Source of the DNA: Isoetes taiwanensis
Lineage: Eukaryota; Streptophyta; Lycopodiopsida; Isoetales; Isoetaceae
Assembly: GCA_021234155.1 (NCBI GenBank)
Contig: JAJEKV010000093.1
Location: 930,001-994,000 of the forward strand
DNA: 64,000 bases
Reading direction: 5' to 3'
In this document: piece after piece, positions 1-12,299 of the stretch
Layout of the letters: the number at the start of each line of letters is the position of its first letter
Numbering within the stretch: the stretch's first letter is position 1
Notes under the pieces: model-generated
Database searches by the model: none
The model's input: only the letters and a program-made list of their open reading frames with translations
Told to the model about the DNA's origin: nothing
Made by a program: the position numbers and the translations under genes

Positions 1-611
1 GTCCATTTTACATTTTATAAAATGCTCTTGTGGTATTTTACACCATCTAAAGGGCTCGTGCAAGGATCGACAATGGGCTCGTTGTATCACCAGCTCGTCC
101 ACCACCTTGACCCAGATTAAGGGCATGTAATATCTTTAGATATATTAAAATTATGTCGTGCATAGTTAACATCCTAGAGTCAACACGGCTTGCCAATTGG
201 ATGCCTAGAAAATCCACTTGTAAAATGACATCTGGCATGTAGCTGCATCGATTGGCTAAGATCGAGGTCTTCATTGCTAAGATAGAGCCTGAGCATTTAA
301 ATTTAGGGCGTGCCCTGAAGCAACCAATAGGTGACGATATTATTAGAACAACTTATGACATATTCAACAAAATTTAAACTTATTCAAATCTAACTGATGT
401 GATATTCCGTAGTTTTGTATACAATCATGAAGGAACTTGAAGGACAATGCTACAATCTTTTTCGTTCTATTTCCACAGTATATTAAAAAAAAAAAAGGTT
501 TAGTAAGCAAAAGTACGAATTCCAAGAAGTACATGTATCATCTTAGCCATGCAAGCACAAGAGCTGCCCGGGAAATACGAGCCTAAATCACTATTTACTT
601 ACTCCATATCT
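1..611. other. AT-rich sequence, no gene recognised
   Basis: I read both strands and found only short open frames with no recognisable protein. There are poly(A) runs near 484-496 and no inverted or tandem repeat that I could define. Confidence 0.5.
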
Positions 612-722
612 AGCATTATAACAGGGGTTTTTTTTTGTGATTTTATACGCTTTTTGGCATGGTTTTCATATGATTTCATGGGCGTATTGCACGAGGCATA
701 TTAATCAGTATATCTAGAGTGC
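612..722 (+). repeat. Dispersed repeat 'E', copy 1
   Basis: This stretch begins AGCATTATAACAGGGG, passes through a T run and GCTTTTTGGCATGG, and ends TCTAGAGTGCAC. The same order of words recurs at 61,258 on the same strand and at about 33,370, 40,570 and 43,510 on the opposite strand. It is not palindromic and encodes nothing visible. It lies directly against the 5' limit of the LINE remnant, so it may be the site the LINE landed in or a separate retroposed unit. Confidence 0.7.
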
Positions 723-784
723 ACTCCGCATTTTTATTGTCTAAATTCCATATCCCCAATGGTTTACCCCCTTTTGCTACAGGC

Positions 785-1440
785 ATGGACATCATCTTCT
801 TGCAAGAGACATGGGAATATAGTGGTCATCTGTTACCGAACATCCCAGGGTACCATCATTTCTCACTGGCCAATGAGCGCCATGGCAAGCGAGGGTATGG
901 AGGAGTCGCATGCTACTTCAAAGATGCTATAGCATCCACAGTCTCGCTCCACAAGGCTGATAGACTCAACCACTACCTGTGGATACGAGTGCTGCAGCCT
1001 CACCATCGCCCATTGTTTATTGCAGGATGTTATATACCCCATGAAACTTCTAAGTTCTACAGGATTCATCAGGCAGATATAGAGCAGTATCGCCAGGAGG
1101 GTCATATTAGGAGATTTCAATGCACGTATGGCACAGTGGCAGTCCGTCACCTTTCAGGGAAATGCTGACTCCAACCCGCTTTGGCTAGAAACAGAGGCAT
1201 CCCAGCATGCAAGACGGTCCCAAGATACAGTCTCCGGAGCCTTTGGAAGAGAGTTGGTCCAGCTATGCCAGATCTTTGACATGGTGATCTGCAATGGTAT
1301 GCTCAGATGGCCGCAATCAAGGGGCTTCACTTGAAGAAGCGACGAGGGCGATGGTGGAGCCAGCGTGGTGGACTATCTCCTAGCTCCAGTGCCATGAAAA
1401 GACTTTGTCAGACCATTATCCACTTTATGTCACTTTAGAT
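785..1440 (+). pseudogene. LINE endonuclease domain remnant
   Basis: The translation contains DIIFLQETW near 786, GGVACYFKD near 901 and LGDFNARM at 1,107-1,130, and resumes in another frame with SDHYPLYVTLDW from 1,408. These are the ordered hallmarks of the endonuclease/exonuclease/phosphatase fold used by LINEs to nick target DNA: metal-binding Glu in QET, GDFN, and the terminal SDH histidine. The domain needs at least two frame changes between about 1,130 and 1,405, so it is not translatable as one protein. Confidence 0.85.
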
Positions 1441-2149
1441 TGGAGGCACTTAGTGGCGTGGCCACAGGACCGACGCCCTCGGGTTTGGAATACACCCCGA
1501 ACTATCGGAAGCAAGCAGGATATGAGGTGGCGCTTGAACGTGAGCTACAGGCGATTGATGCCCCCTATACATTGCATGATGAGTGGGAGTGGTTGGTGAA
1601 GGCCTTACTGCAGCTAGCCGCTGAATGCTTTGCTTTAAAGAAAGCCCCCCCACGAAGGGACACCGCTGCAATTCCTCAACCCCCTCGTTTGACGCCGAAT
1701 GTAAGGCTCTAAAGAGTCGGCCTACGCACCGCCTTAGATCCACGACCCGCAACAAACCATTAGGGACTATAAGGCATTCTTGAAATCCAAAAAGCATCGC
1801 TACATTGCGTAAAAATCGCGAACACATGTTTGATCTATCGATGATCGAGCCAAAAGCCTTTTGGCGTGAGAGTCTCAGATAAAAAGGCATCAACCACCGG
1901 CAATGTTACCTCGCACCAGCTGGAGACAACTAAGGTTAGAGGAGTTGTATGACCCCCAGAGAGCAATCGGCCGAGGTACCGTCGCCTAGGAGAAACACTA
2001 CAACTTTCGAGGAGGACATCCACCGGGTAGGCATCTTGCTAATGGTAAAGCAGAGGACTTGCGGGACTTCAGGCCGAAATGTTGAAATGGGGTGGGCCAG
2101 GCTTTGCTCGTGCCTTTGACAAGGATAATCAATCGCCATCGAGAGGGCC

Positions 2150-2646
2150 TCCCACGAGAATGGATGGTTAGCAAGATCACCCCTATTCATAAGACGGGAA
2201 GTAGGGATGACTCCACCAACTACCGTGATGATCATGGTGAGCTCATTACTCGCGAAAACTTCTAGCGTGGTGTGTCTTTGGAGAAGAAGTTAACGCAATG
2301 GGCCGAGGGCACCGAGTATGCGTCGCAGCTTGGCCAAGCTGTGTTTTCGCCGCCCACTCCATGTGTGATCATATTTTTACTCCTCGTAATTTTATGGAAG
2401 CTAGCCGCAATGCACGACGCGACTTGTATTGTTGTTTCGTGGATTTTAAGATCGGCGATATAATACAAATCCCTGACCTGTTGTGGCAACGCTTTGCGGG
2501 GAGCTACATGTCCCACAGATTTGCGTAATGCCATCTACCGCTCTATGACGGAATATATGCCACTTTGCATCGCGCCGATCACCGGGTGAACAAAGACCAT
2601 AGGTGTTAAACAGGGATGCCCGCTATCTTCAACGCTTTTGGACTTG
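2150..2646 (+). pseudogene. LINE reverse transcriptase, N-terminal part
   Basis: In shifting frames I read KITPIHKTGS with NYR (about 2,178-2,225, the fingers motif), CCFVDFK near 2,435 (motif A, which normally continues AFD but here reads IGD) and GVKQGCPLSSTL at 2,602-2,637 (motif B). Motif C follows only after the nested insertion, at 3,385. The missing second part of motif A and the stops show long-term decay. The match of several RT motifs in the right order makes the assignment firm. Confidence 0.85.
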
Positions 2647-3302
<656 letters not shown>

Positions 3303-4590
3303 TGACAAGTTGGAGACCTGGATGCAAGAACATGGAGGTGGTGGTCCGCAGTTGCTAGAGACATATACAGTAAAATAGTTGCTCTATGCAGACGATCTGG
3401 GCTTATTGTCCCATACAGCTAGGAGTATGCGTGAACATTTGATGCTCTCAATCCAATTGACATAGCGGACATAGCAGAATGACCGCCAACCGCAAAAACT
3501 AAGCCAAGCTGCCAATCCTGTCAAGCAAGCAAAGATGATATCCCTTGACTTCTATTACAGAGGACAAAGGATGGAAGTTGTAAGGACCTTTAAGTATCTG
3601 GGAATCGATTTCTCTGCTAACATGCTATGGGATGACTGTGTAGAAAGAAGGGTCAGCGCGGGATGGAAAGCCCTGTATGCAATGCAGAATAGCTGTTATA
3701 GAATAAATCTCTGCGATTGGGCACGCAAAGCACACCTGTTCCGAGCACTCGTTGAACTAGTATTGCTGTATGGGGTAGAGGTCTGGGGGCCAGCGATTAG
3801 CAAGGGCACTTGGGATAAGCTAGAGAGGGTGCAGAAGGCTTTCCTGACATACAGCCTAGGCATCAAGGACACGGTGCCTTATCCAATTTTCCTGTATGAG
3901 ACTGGCTTTTGGCCCCTGCAGCATTCTGCTATGCACAGGCACCTTGCGTATTTCCATAAGGTTGACAGAATGGATGCACAACGTCTTCCTCCCCGGGCTC
4001 TGTTATTGGCACAAGGGCCACGTCGTCTGAAGAGAGTGTGGCGGGAGCATTGTAGGGGATGGTTCGCAAGATGGTCCATAGACTATCAACAGATTATGGA
4101 TATGAGGGATATCGCGGAACAGGAGCTGCATTTGAATGAGCGCTTTGCTACCTCTCTGTGGGATGCGCCCACTCTTGCAAAGCCCAAAACAGAGCACTAC
4201 CACACGCAGGTTAATCCGTCGCTTGAACATGGCCCCCACCAGTATTTGAAGGCACACATCTCTACCAAGAAACAGAGAGCTACAGCTGCAATAAGGTCAG
4301 GGTCCCACCATCTCAGAATTGAGACAGGCCGCTGGGGTACGGATGGAGGGCAGGGAATCCCCCGGCATGAGAGATTATGCCAGTGCTGTCACATGCAGAT
4401 AGTAGAAGATGAACACCATGCTCTACAGGAGTGTCCGGCATATGCACACATCCGAGCAGCTCATGCCGATCTCAGATGCTCTGAGATAGCAATTCATCAA
4501 CTGCTGGCTTTGCCAATGGTTGCACGTCTCGCATCCTACATTCTGCAAGTCTCCACCGTCAGAGAGTCCCTCACAGCACAGGGAATGTGA
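3303..4590 (+). pseudogene. LINE reverse transcriptase motif C and C-terminal region
   Basis: The catalytic YADD motif lies at 3,385-3,396 within LLYADDLGLLS. From 3,535 a 351-residue open frame runs to 4,590. It starts at a chance methionine, but the protein reads as the connection and C-terminal part of a LINE: FKYLGIDFS, LLYGVEVWGP, KLERVQKAFL and ETGFWPL, followed near 4,310 by IETGRW, GIPRHERLCQCC and HALQECPAY, a CCHC-like knuckle. This is the best preserved part of the element. It is separated from the YADD segment by stops around 3,376 and 3,464. Confidence 0.9.
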
Positions 4591-4790
4591 ATGCCCAGAT
4601 AGGGACTCTGAACGCCTACTACAAGGGTTTTTCCTCCAACATGGGGGTTTTTTCGTCCCAGTGGTAGAGACACATTGTACAGGGTTTCTGTGGTTTTCTT
4701 TTGTGTTTTGATACTTTCCAATATATTGTATGATAACCGTCTCCTAGGCCAGTTGGCCTCCGTGGACGTTAAAATATACTTCCTTTATTT

Positions 4791-5162
4791 TTATTTCTCT
4801 ATTTCTTTTTAATAAGCCATACATGCAAGCATCGAGATGTTTCACTTTAGGGTTATTTTAGGGTTAGCGAAGGCATTCTCTGCAAAGACTCTTCAATCCT
4901 CTTAAGAAGACACGGTCTTTTCATCCCCGCCCGAAGCACTTTGGATCATGAATTTCGATTTGGGTTTGTAGCAAAAAACGGATCCAGCATCGGAACTGGG
5001 CTAGGGTAAGTGGGTCTTGCTCAAACCGAGGACTTCATAGGAAATTTGTGCGGTATACATTGTGTAATGCAATCTTTGAGTATACAGAACCCAGGGCCTG
5101 AACAAGGCGGTGACATAGCTCAAGGGCAGGAAACGGTTGCTGATTTCAAGAAGGCCACTTAT
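4791..5162 (+). other. Region between LINE tail and DPP fragment
   Basis: No assignable gene. It contains TTTAGGGTTATTTTAGGG near 4,849 and an 18-bp word, AAGCCATACATGCAAGCA (about 4,815), that recurs near 5,725. The second half, from about 5,060, may be the start of the DPP-like fragment that follows, but I cannot confirm that frame. Confidence 0.4.
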
Positions 5163-5178
5163 CTTGTTGCCCTAATAT

Positions 5179-5249
5179 TCCGTCTCATAGGCCAGTTGGC
5201 CTCCGTGGACGTTAAAATATACTTCCGTCCTTCCTTCCTTCCTTCCTTC
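5179..5249 (+). mobile_element. 71-bp LINE 3'-tail insertion with target-site duplications
   Basis: The inserted sequence contains AGGCCAGTTGGCCTCCG and AAAATATACTTCC, the same 3' end as the LINE finishing near 4,785, and continues into (CCTT)n. It is flanked by two perfect copies of the 16-bp word CTTGTTGCCCTAATAT at 5,163-5,178 and 5,250-5,265. This is the signature of target-primed reverse transcription that stopped after only about 50 nt of template. A short SINE sharing the LINE tail would look the same. Confidence 0.92.
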
Positions 5250-5263
5250 CTTGTTGCCCTAAT

Positions 5264-5539
5264 ATGCCATCCACGGATAGTCAAAACCCAGATGACGTTA
5301 TTCTTTTTCCAGTAGAGGATATTGTTCAATATCCCTTGCCTGGTTATATTGCCCCTGCTTCTGTTTCTTTCAGCACAGATTATGCGATTGTCTCTTATCT
5401 TTATAGCCCCAATTGCATACTACGCAGAAAGATTTTTGCCTTTGATCCTGTTAATTGCCCTAACATTAGAAAGTTCTTCAATCAACATGACATGAGTAGT
5501 AATGGGTTACAGATCTATGGCATGCAGTACTTGGAATGA
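5264..5539 (+). pseudogene. Dipeptidyl peptidase (DPP8/9-like) N-terminal fragment
   Basis: The 91-residue frame contains LFPVEDIVQYPLPGYIAPAS, then VSFSTDYAIVSYLYSPN and RRKIFAFDPVN. This matches the start of the beta-propeller in plant prolyl-oligopeptidase-family DPP proteins (S9B), where a 'PVEDIVQYPLPGY...SVSFSPDD' stretch is characteristic. The frame ends soon after, with none of the propeller blades or the C-terminal Ser-Asp-His hydrolase domain, so only a first-exon-sized piece is present. The LINE-tail insertion just upstream separates it from whatever N-terminal sequence it had. It is most likely a dead gene fragment. Confidence 0.6.
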
Positions 5540-5958
5540 AGGAAGAAACAGGTATGGCAAGGCTGGATAGTAGTGAAGCACAGGTTGGCATTAAGGCCAA
5601 CTTCTTAAACCTGACCATACAGATTGCCAATAGACATCTTGGAATTTACAGAACAATAAAATATAACAAGAGAGATTTATTACATTTTGACGCTATCAAA
5701 TTCGTGCATGCTAGTAGTTGCAAGCCATACATGCAAGCAAGGAATGTTATAATTTCATAAATAATGCCCTATATGTATGTCAACACTAGCCTGGAGGGTG
5801 CAGCAGATGATATTGTAGATCCAATGAACAATTTCAGGCATAAAGGGTTCGACAAAGAAGGACTTGAGACCCGTGTTATCAAATACATCCAAACTGGCCA
5901 GTTTCCAGGACTGAGTTATGATGCTGAAGAAGTTGTGCTTGTCTTGAAAGATTACTAA
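5536..5958 (+). other. Two short open frames of unknown origin
   Basis: Frames at 5,536-5,760 (74 aa) and 5,764-5,958 (64 aa) follow the DPP-like fragment. The second begins PYMYVNTSLEGAADDIVDP and ends VVLVLKDY. Neither matches a family I recognise. They could be decayed coding sequence carried with the DPP fragment or chance frames. Confidence 0.25.
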
Positions 5959-6265
5959 GGTAAGCAAATTCATTTATAAGTACTTGTGGGATTTCCTACA
6001 AAAGTAGATAAGTTTGGCCATAAAGGATTACCCGTACTATAATAGTAGGGATCAGCCCGTCCTATTATTACAGTAAAATACAAAATATGGGGTGCAACAC
6101 TGTCCTACTAAAGGAGGTAGGATTTTTTTTTTATTTAGGCATAGACTGATATGTCTAAAACTCATATTTAGCTAACTTTTGAGAATGTCCAGGGTTAGCT
6201 AAGTCACATGACAAGTTAGATAAAAATAATTTGTTAATGATGCATCCATGATGGATAACATTTGA

Positions 6266-6460
6266 TTTTTGGGTTGCCCCTAGGGGGGCAAACCTTGGTT
6301 TATGTGGGTTTGTGGCATATCCTAAGTATATGCTGGAATATTCTTAGGATATCCGGGTGACCGCCAAAACCTCAAGTATTCCCCAGAAATGGGCTGTCAC
6401 CGTTATGGATGGATCGCGTGTTTCAACCGGTCCCGGTCAACGGGCGATGCGATCGGCTCC
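6266..6460 (-). repeat. SINE-like palindrome-ended repeat, copy 1
   Basis: On the plus strand the repeat opens with TTTTTGGGTTGCCCC and TAGGGGGGCAAACC, then TATGTGGGTTT, then a GCATATCCTAAGTATATGC block, and closes near AACCGGT. The same series recurs at 20,156, 22,646 and 23,896. Read on the minus strand it ends in a GC-rich hairpin followed by CAACCC and a short A run, which is why I give minus-strand polarity. The GGTTGAAAC near its minus-strand 5' part resembles a pol III B box, but no convincing A box is visible. Confidence 0.75.
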
Positions 6461-7677
6461 AATCTTGCATTCCTAGTCCGTGGTGACCATATTTGTTAGA
6501 AGTGATACCGTGGGTTTGGCGGTCGTGGCTTGCGATTTTGAGCAACACCGATTTGTGGTTATTCGCCTCCCTAAGAAACACCGATGGAAGCGCATCGAAT
6601 CCTTACTATAGCAATGGAAGTGAACATATATTCTCATCGAATAGCCAGGTAATCAGTTTAAAACCCTGTCCTTTAAACATGCTTCTTACGCATACCATAA
6701 TTTTAAATGTGCTACAAGCCTTCAATTCCTTCACGCACATAGACGCATTTGATACACGTCAATTAGACAAGAGGGCTTGGCTCGGAGTGTGGAACATAAA
6801 AGGACCATATAGAGTCTGCATAGAGCCATGTTTTGATATGCATAGATAATGTATTTCTAATATCTTATATTTCATTTCTATGTCGGCATCTGGAATGGAC
6901 TCCCAAAACCAACCTGGGTTCTTCAGCCATTTTGAATCTACCAAGGAGATTCCGCCAGTGGAACAGAAGATATCCTAGATTCTCATTTTGGTGAAGCAGC
7001 AATTGGCAGGGTAGCACCAGTAACATGATGGTATTTTTGATAAGCTGGCAGAACTTTGATTGATAGCTTTCCCTACAGGCCTCTGATGGATAATTCTCTT
7101 GAGAGCTTATGGGAAAAATACAGGGGATCTGTCTCTGCAAGAAAGAACGGACATGTAAACAGGAAGGAAAATGATTTTGAAGCTATGTTTGGCAGATGGT
7201 TTTGACATGTTCCCATCATTACTAGTTACAGATGGATCCTGCATGATAGATCCATGCATGGGAATTCATGGCCATCCTTTTGAGATTCAGGCATGCATTC
7301 AAAACATAATGATCATTTAGGACATGATTGAAGGGTGAGGCATCTAGGAATGGAGTGTGAATGTGCAGGCTGCACATTATCAGGGCACAACTGACTCTTG
7401 TACATTAAAGTATCGAAAGGTGCTAATGTCAGTATTGTCATGCTCCACATAGAGATTGCTTTCCATATGTGGCTTGCACACTATTGTATTGACACTCTAT
7501 GCAATATGTACTGACGTCCCTCAGCTCTTATGATTGTCTCATGAGGATGTAGACATACTGTGAATATACTTGGTCTTAGATGCGCCTCTCCAGTATGTGT
7601 CGTCTTAATGCATATGTTTTCTCCACTTTGCCCAATTATAGAAGAGCTTTCAAGATGTGCAATGGTGAAACTACCTT
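6461..7677. other. No gene recognised
   Basis: Only short frames with no family signature were found on either strand, including a 118-aa frame at 6,493-6,849 that looks like chance. Confidence 0.45.
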
Positions 7678-8236
7678 GCATTAGAGGTAATTTGAGATCT
7701 CCTTTTGTCCCCATAAGAATCCTCCAATAGAATGAGTACTCTACATCAAACTGCAATTAATGCAGCATTAACAACTTCATTGCTGTCGTTTTTTCCCTAT
7801 AACTTTTGATCTACTCATGAAAATGCTGCGGCGTTTGTTGCATTAGATGCAGAATGAAAAGATCTTTCAAGTGATATATGGTTATGATGTATTTCAATAC
7901 AAGCCATATGTGTTAACCTTAAAAAATATGGTTTTTTGCTCTTTTCTTATATATTTACATCCCAAAAGATATAACAATGGGTTGTCATTAGAAAGATCTT
8001 GAGGAGACGAATCCATTGCCACAAATAATGTTCGAATCGGAGTTTTTGATCAAAAGTTATAGTTGAAAGATGACACTGCAAAAGTTAGTTAGAACTGCAT
8101 TAATTACTGCTGCCACATAATACTGGAATAAAATACACTGGAGCTCTTCTCTTATTGGACAGTTTAAAAAGCTGATGTGGCTTTTTAAGCATCCCTTAAT
8201 GGGACAAAATGAGATCTCAAATTACCTCTAATGCCT
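7678..8236. mobile_element. 0.56-kb foldback (long inverted repeat) element
   Basis: The left end GCATTAGAGGTAATTTGAGA is the reverse complement of the right end at about 8,214-8,233, and the match continues inward through GATCTC, TTTTGTCCC, AATTAATGCAG and CTATAACTTTTGATC to a central loop near 7,950. The whole element can fold on itself. It has no ORF. It resembles a foldback or Mutator-type non-autonomous element with long terminal inverted repeats. I could not settle a target-site duplication. Confidence 0.8.
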
Positions 8237-8700
8237 GTATATACGAAAAAGACAGTGTTGGATTTATCAAATATTTTGACTTGATTCAATGTGGATGTGA
8301 ATTGCGTGAAATGACACAACTATCTTGTTGTTAAAGGCATTGTTTTATTCTCTCCTAAAATGTGCCCGTGAAATGCTCATTTCAGAGGACAACACACTCG
8401 ACTTAATAAATTCAACATTTATCTAGATCAAATACCACTTTGGTTGGTGGATTGAATGCCCGATTAGGGTGGTTCCTTTATTAGGAATCTGCAGCCAGCT
8501 CACATGGATTTCAGGTTCTTTTCCCTTGGGAATTTATGGTCAACAGTCATCTCTTTAGCCATGCAGGAATAAGCAGAAGCGATCTTAGATCTTATTGAAG
8601 TTAAGTGGTCTGATTTTGTTGGTGATATGCCTTTTAAGATTTGTTTCCCAGCGCTTGAAGGAGGAGGGGCATATTGTCACAGGGAGTGACTCAAAAACAC
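8237..8700. other. No gene recognised
   Basis: AT-rich sequence with no assignable ORF before the CTCC array. Confidence 0.4.
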
Positions 8701-8706
8701 GTAAGC

Positions 8707-8766
8707 CTCTCTCTCCCTCCCTCCCTCCCTCCCTCCCTCCCTCCCTCCCTCCCTCCCTCCCTCCCC
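8707..8766. repeat. (CTCC)n microsatellite
   Basis: About 13 tandem CTCC units form a polypyrimidine/polypurine tract. The Gly/Arg-rich and Pro/Ser-rich frames across it are by-products. Confidence 0.97.
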
Positions 8767-9656
8767 CCCTTACCCGCAATTGTTTTAGTAATTAGTTTAT
8801 GTTATTTGAGTACGAGGTGCATACCCTCTTTATAGGTTTATAGTGCTATATGAATACCTGCATTAATCCTGCAAAAGAAAAAAGGCAGCAAGTGTTTGAT
8901 CATTGTTAGACAACATTATCAAGGTTTCATCAGAGTTATGCTTGACTGACACATTTTACTTTGGCTATTAGTTCTAGCTTGCATGGCATCTCAGCAGGCA
9001 GCAGATGAAATTTAATAATATGGTTCTGACACATGATTATGCTGCTTTTCTTATAATCTATCCCTTCGTAAACATCAGCTACTCGATTCTCTTCTTAGAG
9101 TTATGTAAATATATTGTTCTATTTTCCATGGTCATTCTTTAGATTACCCGACTTGTCTAATATCATCCTGAAATATCGTTATTCTGTCTATATCATCCCT
9201 TTGAACAATTGAATTTAATAACTCGGTTGTCTCTGTCATCTCGGAGTTGGTCTCACAGCTTGCTTAAGTTGATTAAAGATGTTGAATGCAGTTTACAACT
9301 GCATGCATAAAAATGAAGAGGCCTCAGCTAGCTAGCATGGCACTGGAGATAGCAGAAAGAAGAATTGCCAATGATGCCACTATCCACAAACACATGTATT
9401 TTCTAAACCAGATCTCTTAAGACACCAATGCAACTTCTTCCCCCAGTCAAGCCTCAAAGATCCCCCAGTCAACTTCACCCAGTCAAATCAGAGCAGTACA
9501 TCACTATATGGTCTAGAGTAACAACGACAGAAATGAATGTGTTTTCCACATTCTACAGCTCCAATTCTAAGCCTCTTGTTGACCATGCAGCAGTAAAATA
9601 GAATCCCTGACAACGCCACTTTAATGGGTCTTCTTTCTGGATGCGCAGGTTAGGCA

Positions 9657-9770
9657 GCACTTCCTGAAGAAAGGCAGATTTATGCTCGAATAAAGGACAG
9701 AGATTTACATTTAGATGCAAGAATAGGGACCGCTCTTGTGAAATGCATACAAACTCTACAGAAATGCAAG
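9657..9770 (+). pseudogene. PPR (PLS-type) repeat fragment
   Basis: The frame reads RQIYARIKDRDLHLDARIG followed by TALVKCIQTLQKCK. This resembles the 'RQIHAxI...LxxDxxIGTALVxMYxKCG' start of a plant PLS-class pentatricopeptide repeat, proteins that bind organellar RNA. Only about one repeat is left and it reads into stops beyond 9,790, so it is a remnant. The short length limits confidence. Confidence 0.45.
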
Positions 9771-9799
9771 GTATGTAATGGCGACAGGGTATGATTCAT

Positions 9800-10598
9800 G
9801 CATCATGTCTCCTGCGGAAAATGGAGCAAGAACATCTATATGGGAACTATGGAAAGCCCACGATAACTTCTCTAAGAACAATGTAGTTCCATGATTTTAG
9901 CAAGATTTTGTCGTCAACCGCAACCAGCCTAACTTGCATAGAACATGCTATGCCATGAAAATGTAAACTATGAGACAGGTTGTGGTTCAAAGTGGCCCAT
10001 GCTTATGGGATCTATCATAATCTCAACTATTATTGGATATCTGAACAACCCCAAGTTCTATACAGAACAGAAAGCACTGTTTAACTTCTTATGTTTATCT
10101 AAAATAGATCAAAGACAAGAAACTGTTCCTAGGTTTGGATTGCTACGTAGGCAGTTCTGGTAACAACTTCGCTTGATTTTGAATCACATGCAATAGATGT
10201 ACATTCATGACAACTCATTTTCTATATGGAGTCAATCTATCTAGGCTGTCTTTCATTCTACATACACACGTATGCAATCTTAGAAATGCCCATCAGCAGA
10301 AGCGGCCATCTTTAGCTATGAGAGAAGTCGCTTGCACTTTATCCTACTTTAAAATTGCTAGACTAGGAATTGCAGGGTTTCACAATGGAGAGAGAGAGCA
10401 AACTGAATCCCAAAGGTCTTAGGCAGTACCAGCTTCATCCGACATCAGATAGCATATTTCTCAATGCTTTCGACTCCTTCATTTCTTCGTTTGATTTCTT
10501 CATGTTTAAACATGTGTGAAGCTGCTCCAGCCACTACAACTTCTTTCTTTGGGCAAATCAACAGCTTCACCTGATATCAGGTAGCAAATGCTTTCCGT
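9800..10598. other. No gene recognised
   Basis: Short frames only. Nothing on either strand resembles a known domain. Confidence 0.4.
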
Positions 10599-12235
10599 TT
10601 GTTCAAATTTACACGTTTCATGTTTAACTCTTCAGCAAAGAAGCTCTTTTCTATGAGACATTTGCAGAAACAAAGTTTGAATTTGGTGATTTTCTGTCTG
10701 CATACAGTAATTTCTATTATTTTTCTGGTTTTCACATTTGCTTATATGTTATGCACAGGCTTTTTGGAAAACAAAGCTTTTTGGGGCACCAAAAAGGGGG
10801 ATATTTTTTCCTCTGGTACAACATTCTTCTGTAAAGCTTTGGCGATACTTGCATATAAGGATTCAAATTCATGGTTACAGTTCTCCAAGCATTTCTGCAT
10901 CGCATGGAAAGATTTGGATATTGCCATGGTTCTGATCAGCCAGTAAGTGATAAGTTTTTCATAATTGAGAAGCTTTCCATGATTTTTTGTCTATATTCTG
11001 CTTTGTACGTTTGTTTTCTTGCCTTTTTTTATCTTACTTCAGCATTTATTTTGTTAACAGGAGCTATTTGGAGCAATTGAAGCAATTGTTAACTTGTTGG
11101 CTTCTTTACCACATTTTGTAGATATTTAATTAATCAGGTATCGTTCTTATTTTCAAAGTTTCAGTTTGATCAAAGAAAATGCTCAGATTTTGTGCTTAAA
11201 AGTTTTTAGATTTAGATTTCCTTCTGTACTAGAACGCGATTATAAGTATGTAAAAATGATAAGCAGGGGAGTTGTAGATGTAAGTTTTCCAGCGCCCAGT
11301 CCTCGCATAGAAACCAGCTATTGTTTAATGGCCCTGCCCTTTTTGTGCTAATATCCCACAAGTCATTTGGTAAAAGCCCTTCCTAATGCAATTTTTATAA
11401 GTAATCCTTTTTTTCTGTTTAGAATTTGAACACACTTAAGATCTTCAGATCTTGAGTCGTTGTTTAGAAACCAGTTGGAAAACTAAGTTTAGACAAGTTA
11501 AGCCTTTTATCATGCGCCTATGTTGCTGATGTATTGACTGAATGGACATGCAGATTTTTCCTTTTATCAAGCGCCTATGTTCCTGATATTTTGACCGGAT
11601 TAACAGGCAAATATGGTAAACGATCTCTTTTGTTAGCATAACTACTTTTTATCATGTTTATTGTGTGGGATATTTTAGGAAGTGATAATGGTTTCTTTTT
11701 ATGGATATCCAGGTCTATTGAAGAACATGTTCAGTTCTTTTATTGCTTATCATGGATTTATTGCTTGCAGCTTATGACAGATTGTGAAATGTACCACTTG
11801 AACATGAGATGAAGATGTGGAGATCATATTCCAAGTCATTGCACTACTTGCATATAAATTGATAGCTTTTAGGGTTCAATTTTCCTCTTATGTTTTTTGT
11901 GTGCTTCTCAAAGATAAAAATACAGAGAACTTATGAAGAAAAACGATTGGATCTGCCTCTACCACCTCCTCCACCTGCACATCCTTCTCCACAGCTTGCT
12001 CACCCACCCCCGCCCCTTTCTCCTACTTCACATTCCTTTGCATCTGCATAACATTTGGTTCGCTTATAGAGTTCGGCTACTGCAAAATTGTCTCGAAGAT
12101 TTGCAGAATTCTGACTCTTCAATGCTACAATCTAGTTTTCCATTTCGACAAAGGGCAGAGTTTTGCTCAAGTCTTTCTTCAAACTGGGCAGATATGTTTA
12201 ATAGTTTTGGTAGTTATGCTATGTTCTATTGATAT
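10599..12235 (+). other. Possible exon-like stretches of an unidentified gene
   Basis: Several short stretches look mildly coding. Around 10,770-10,935 one frame reads LFGAPKRGIFFPLVQHSS and another AILAYKDSNSWLQFSKHF. Near 11,925-12,050 a proline-rich frame contains LPLPPPPPAHPSPQLAHPP. I could not connect these into a gene with consistent splice phases or recognise a family. They may be remnants of one decayed gene or chance. Confidence 0.2.
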
Positions 12236-12299
12236 GCTGGTAGTCATGCCATGTTTTGTACTTTCCCGAACATACCAACTGTTAAATTATCTATAAATA

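Noticed and set aside
4840-4870. TTTAGGG words suggesting telomeric repeats (also near 35,340-35,480)
   Set aside because: Only one to three irregular copies; no tandem array.
8585-8795. Gly/Arg-rich and Pro/Ser-rich short proteins
   Set aside because: They arise from the (CTCC)n tract.
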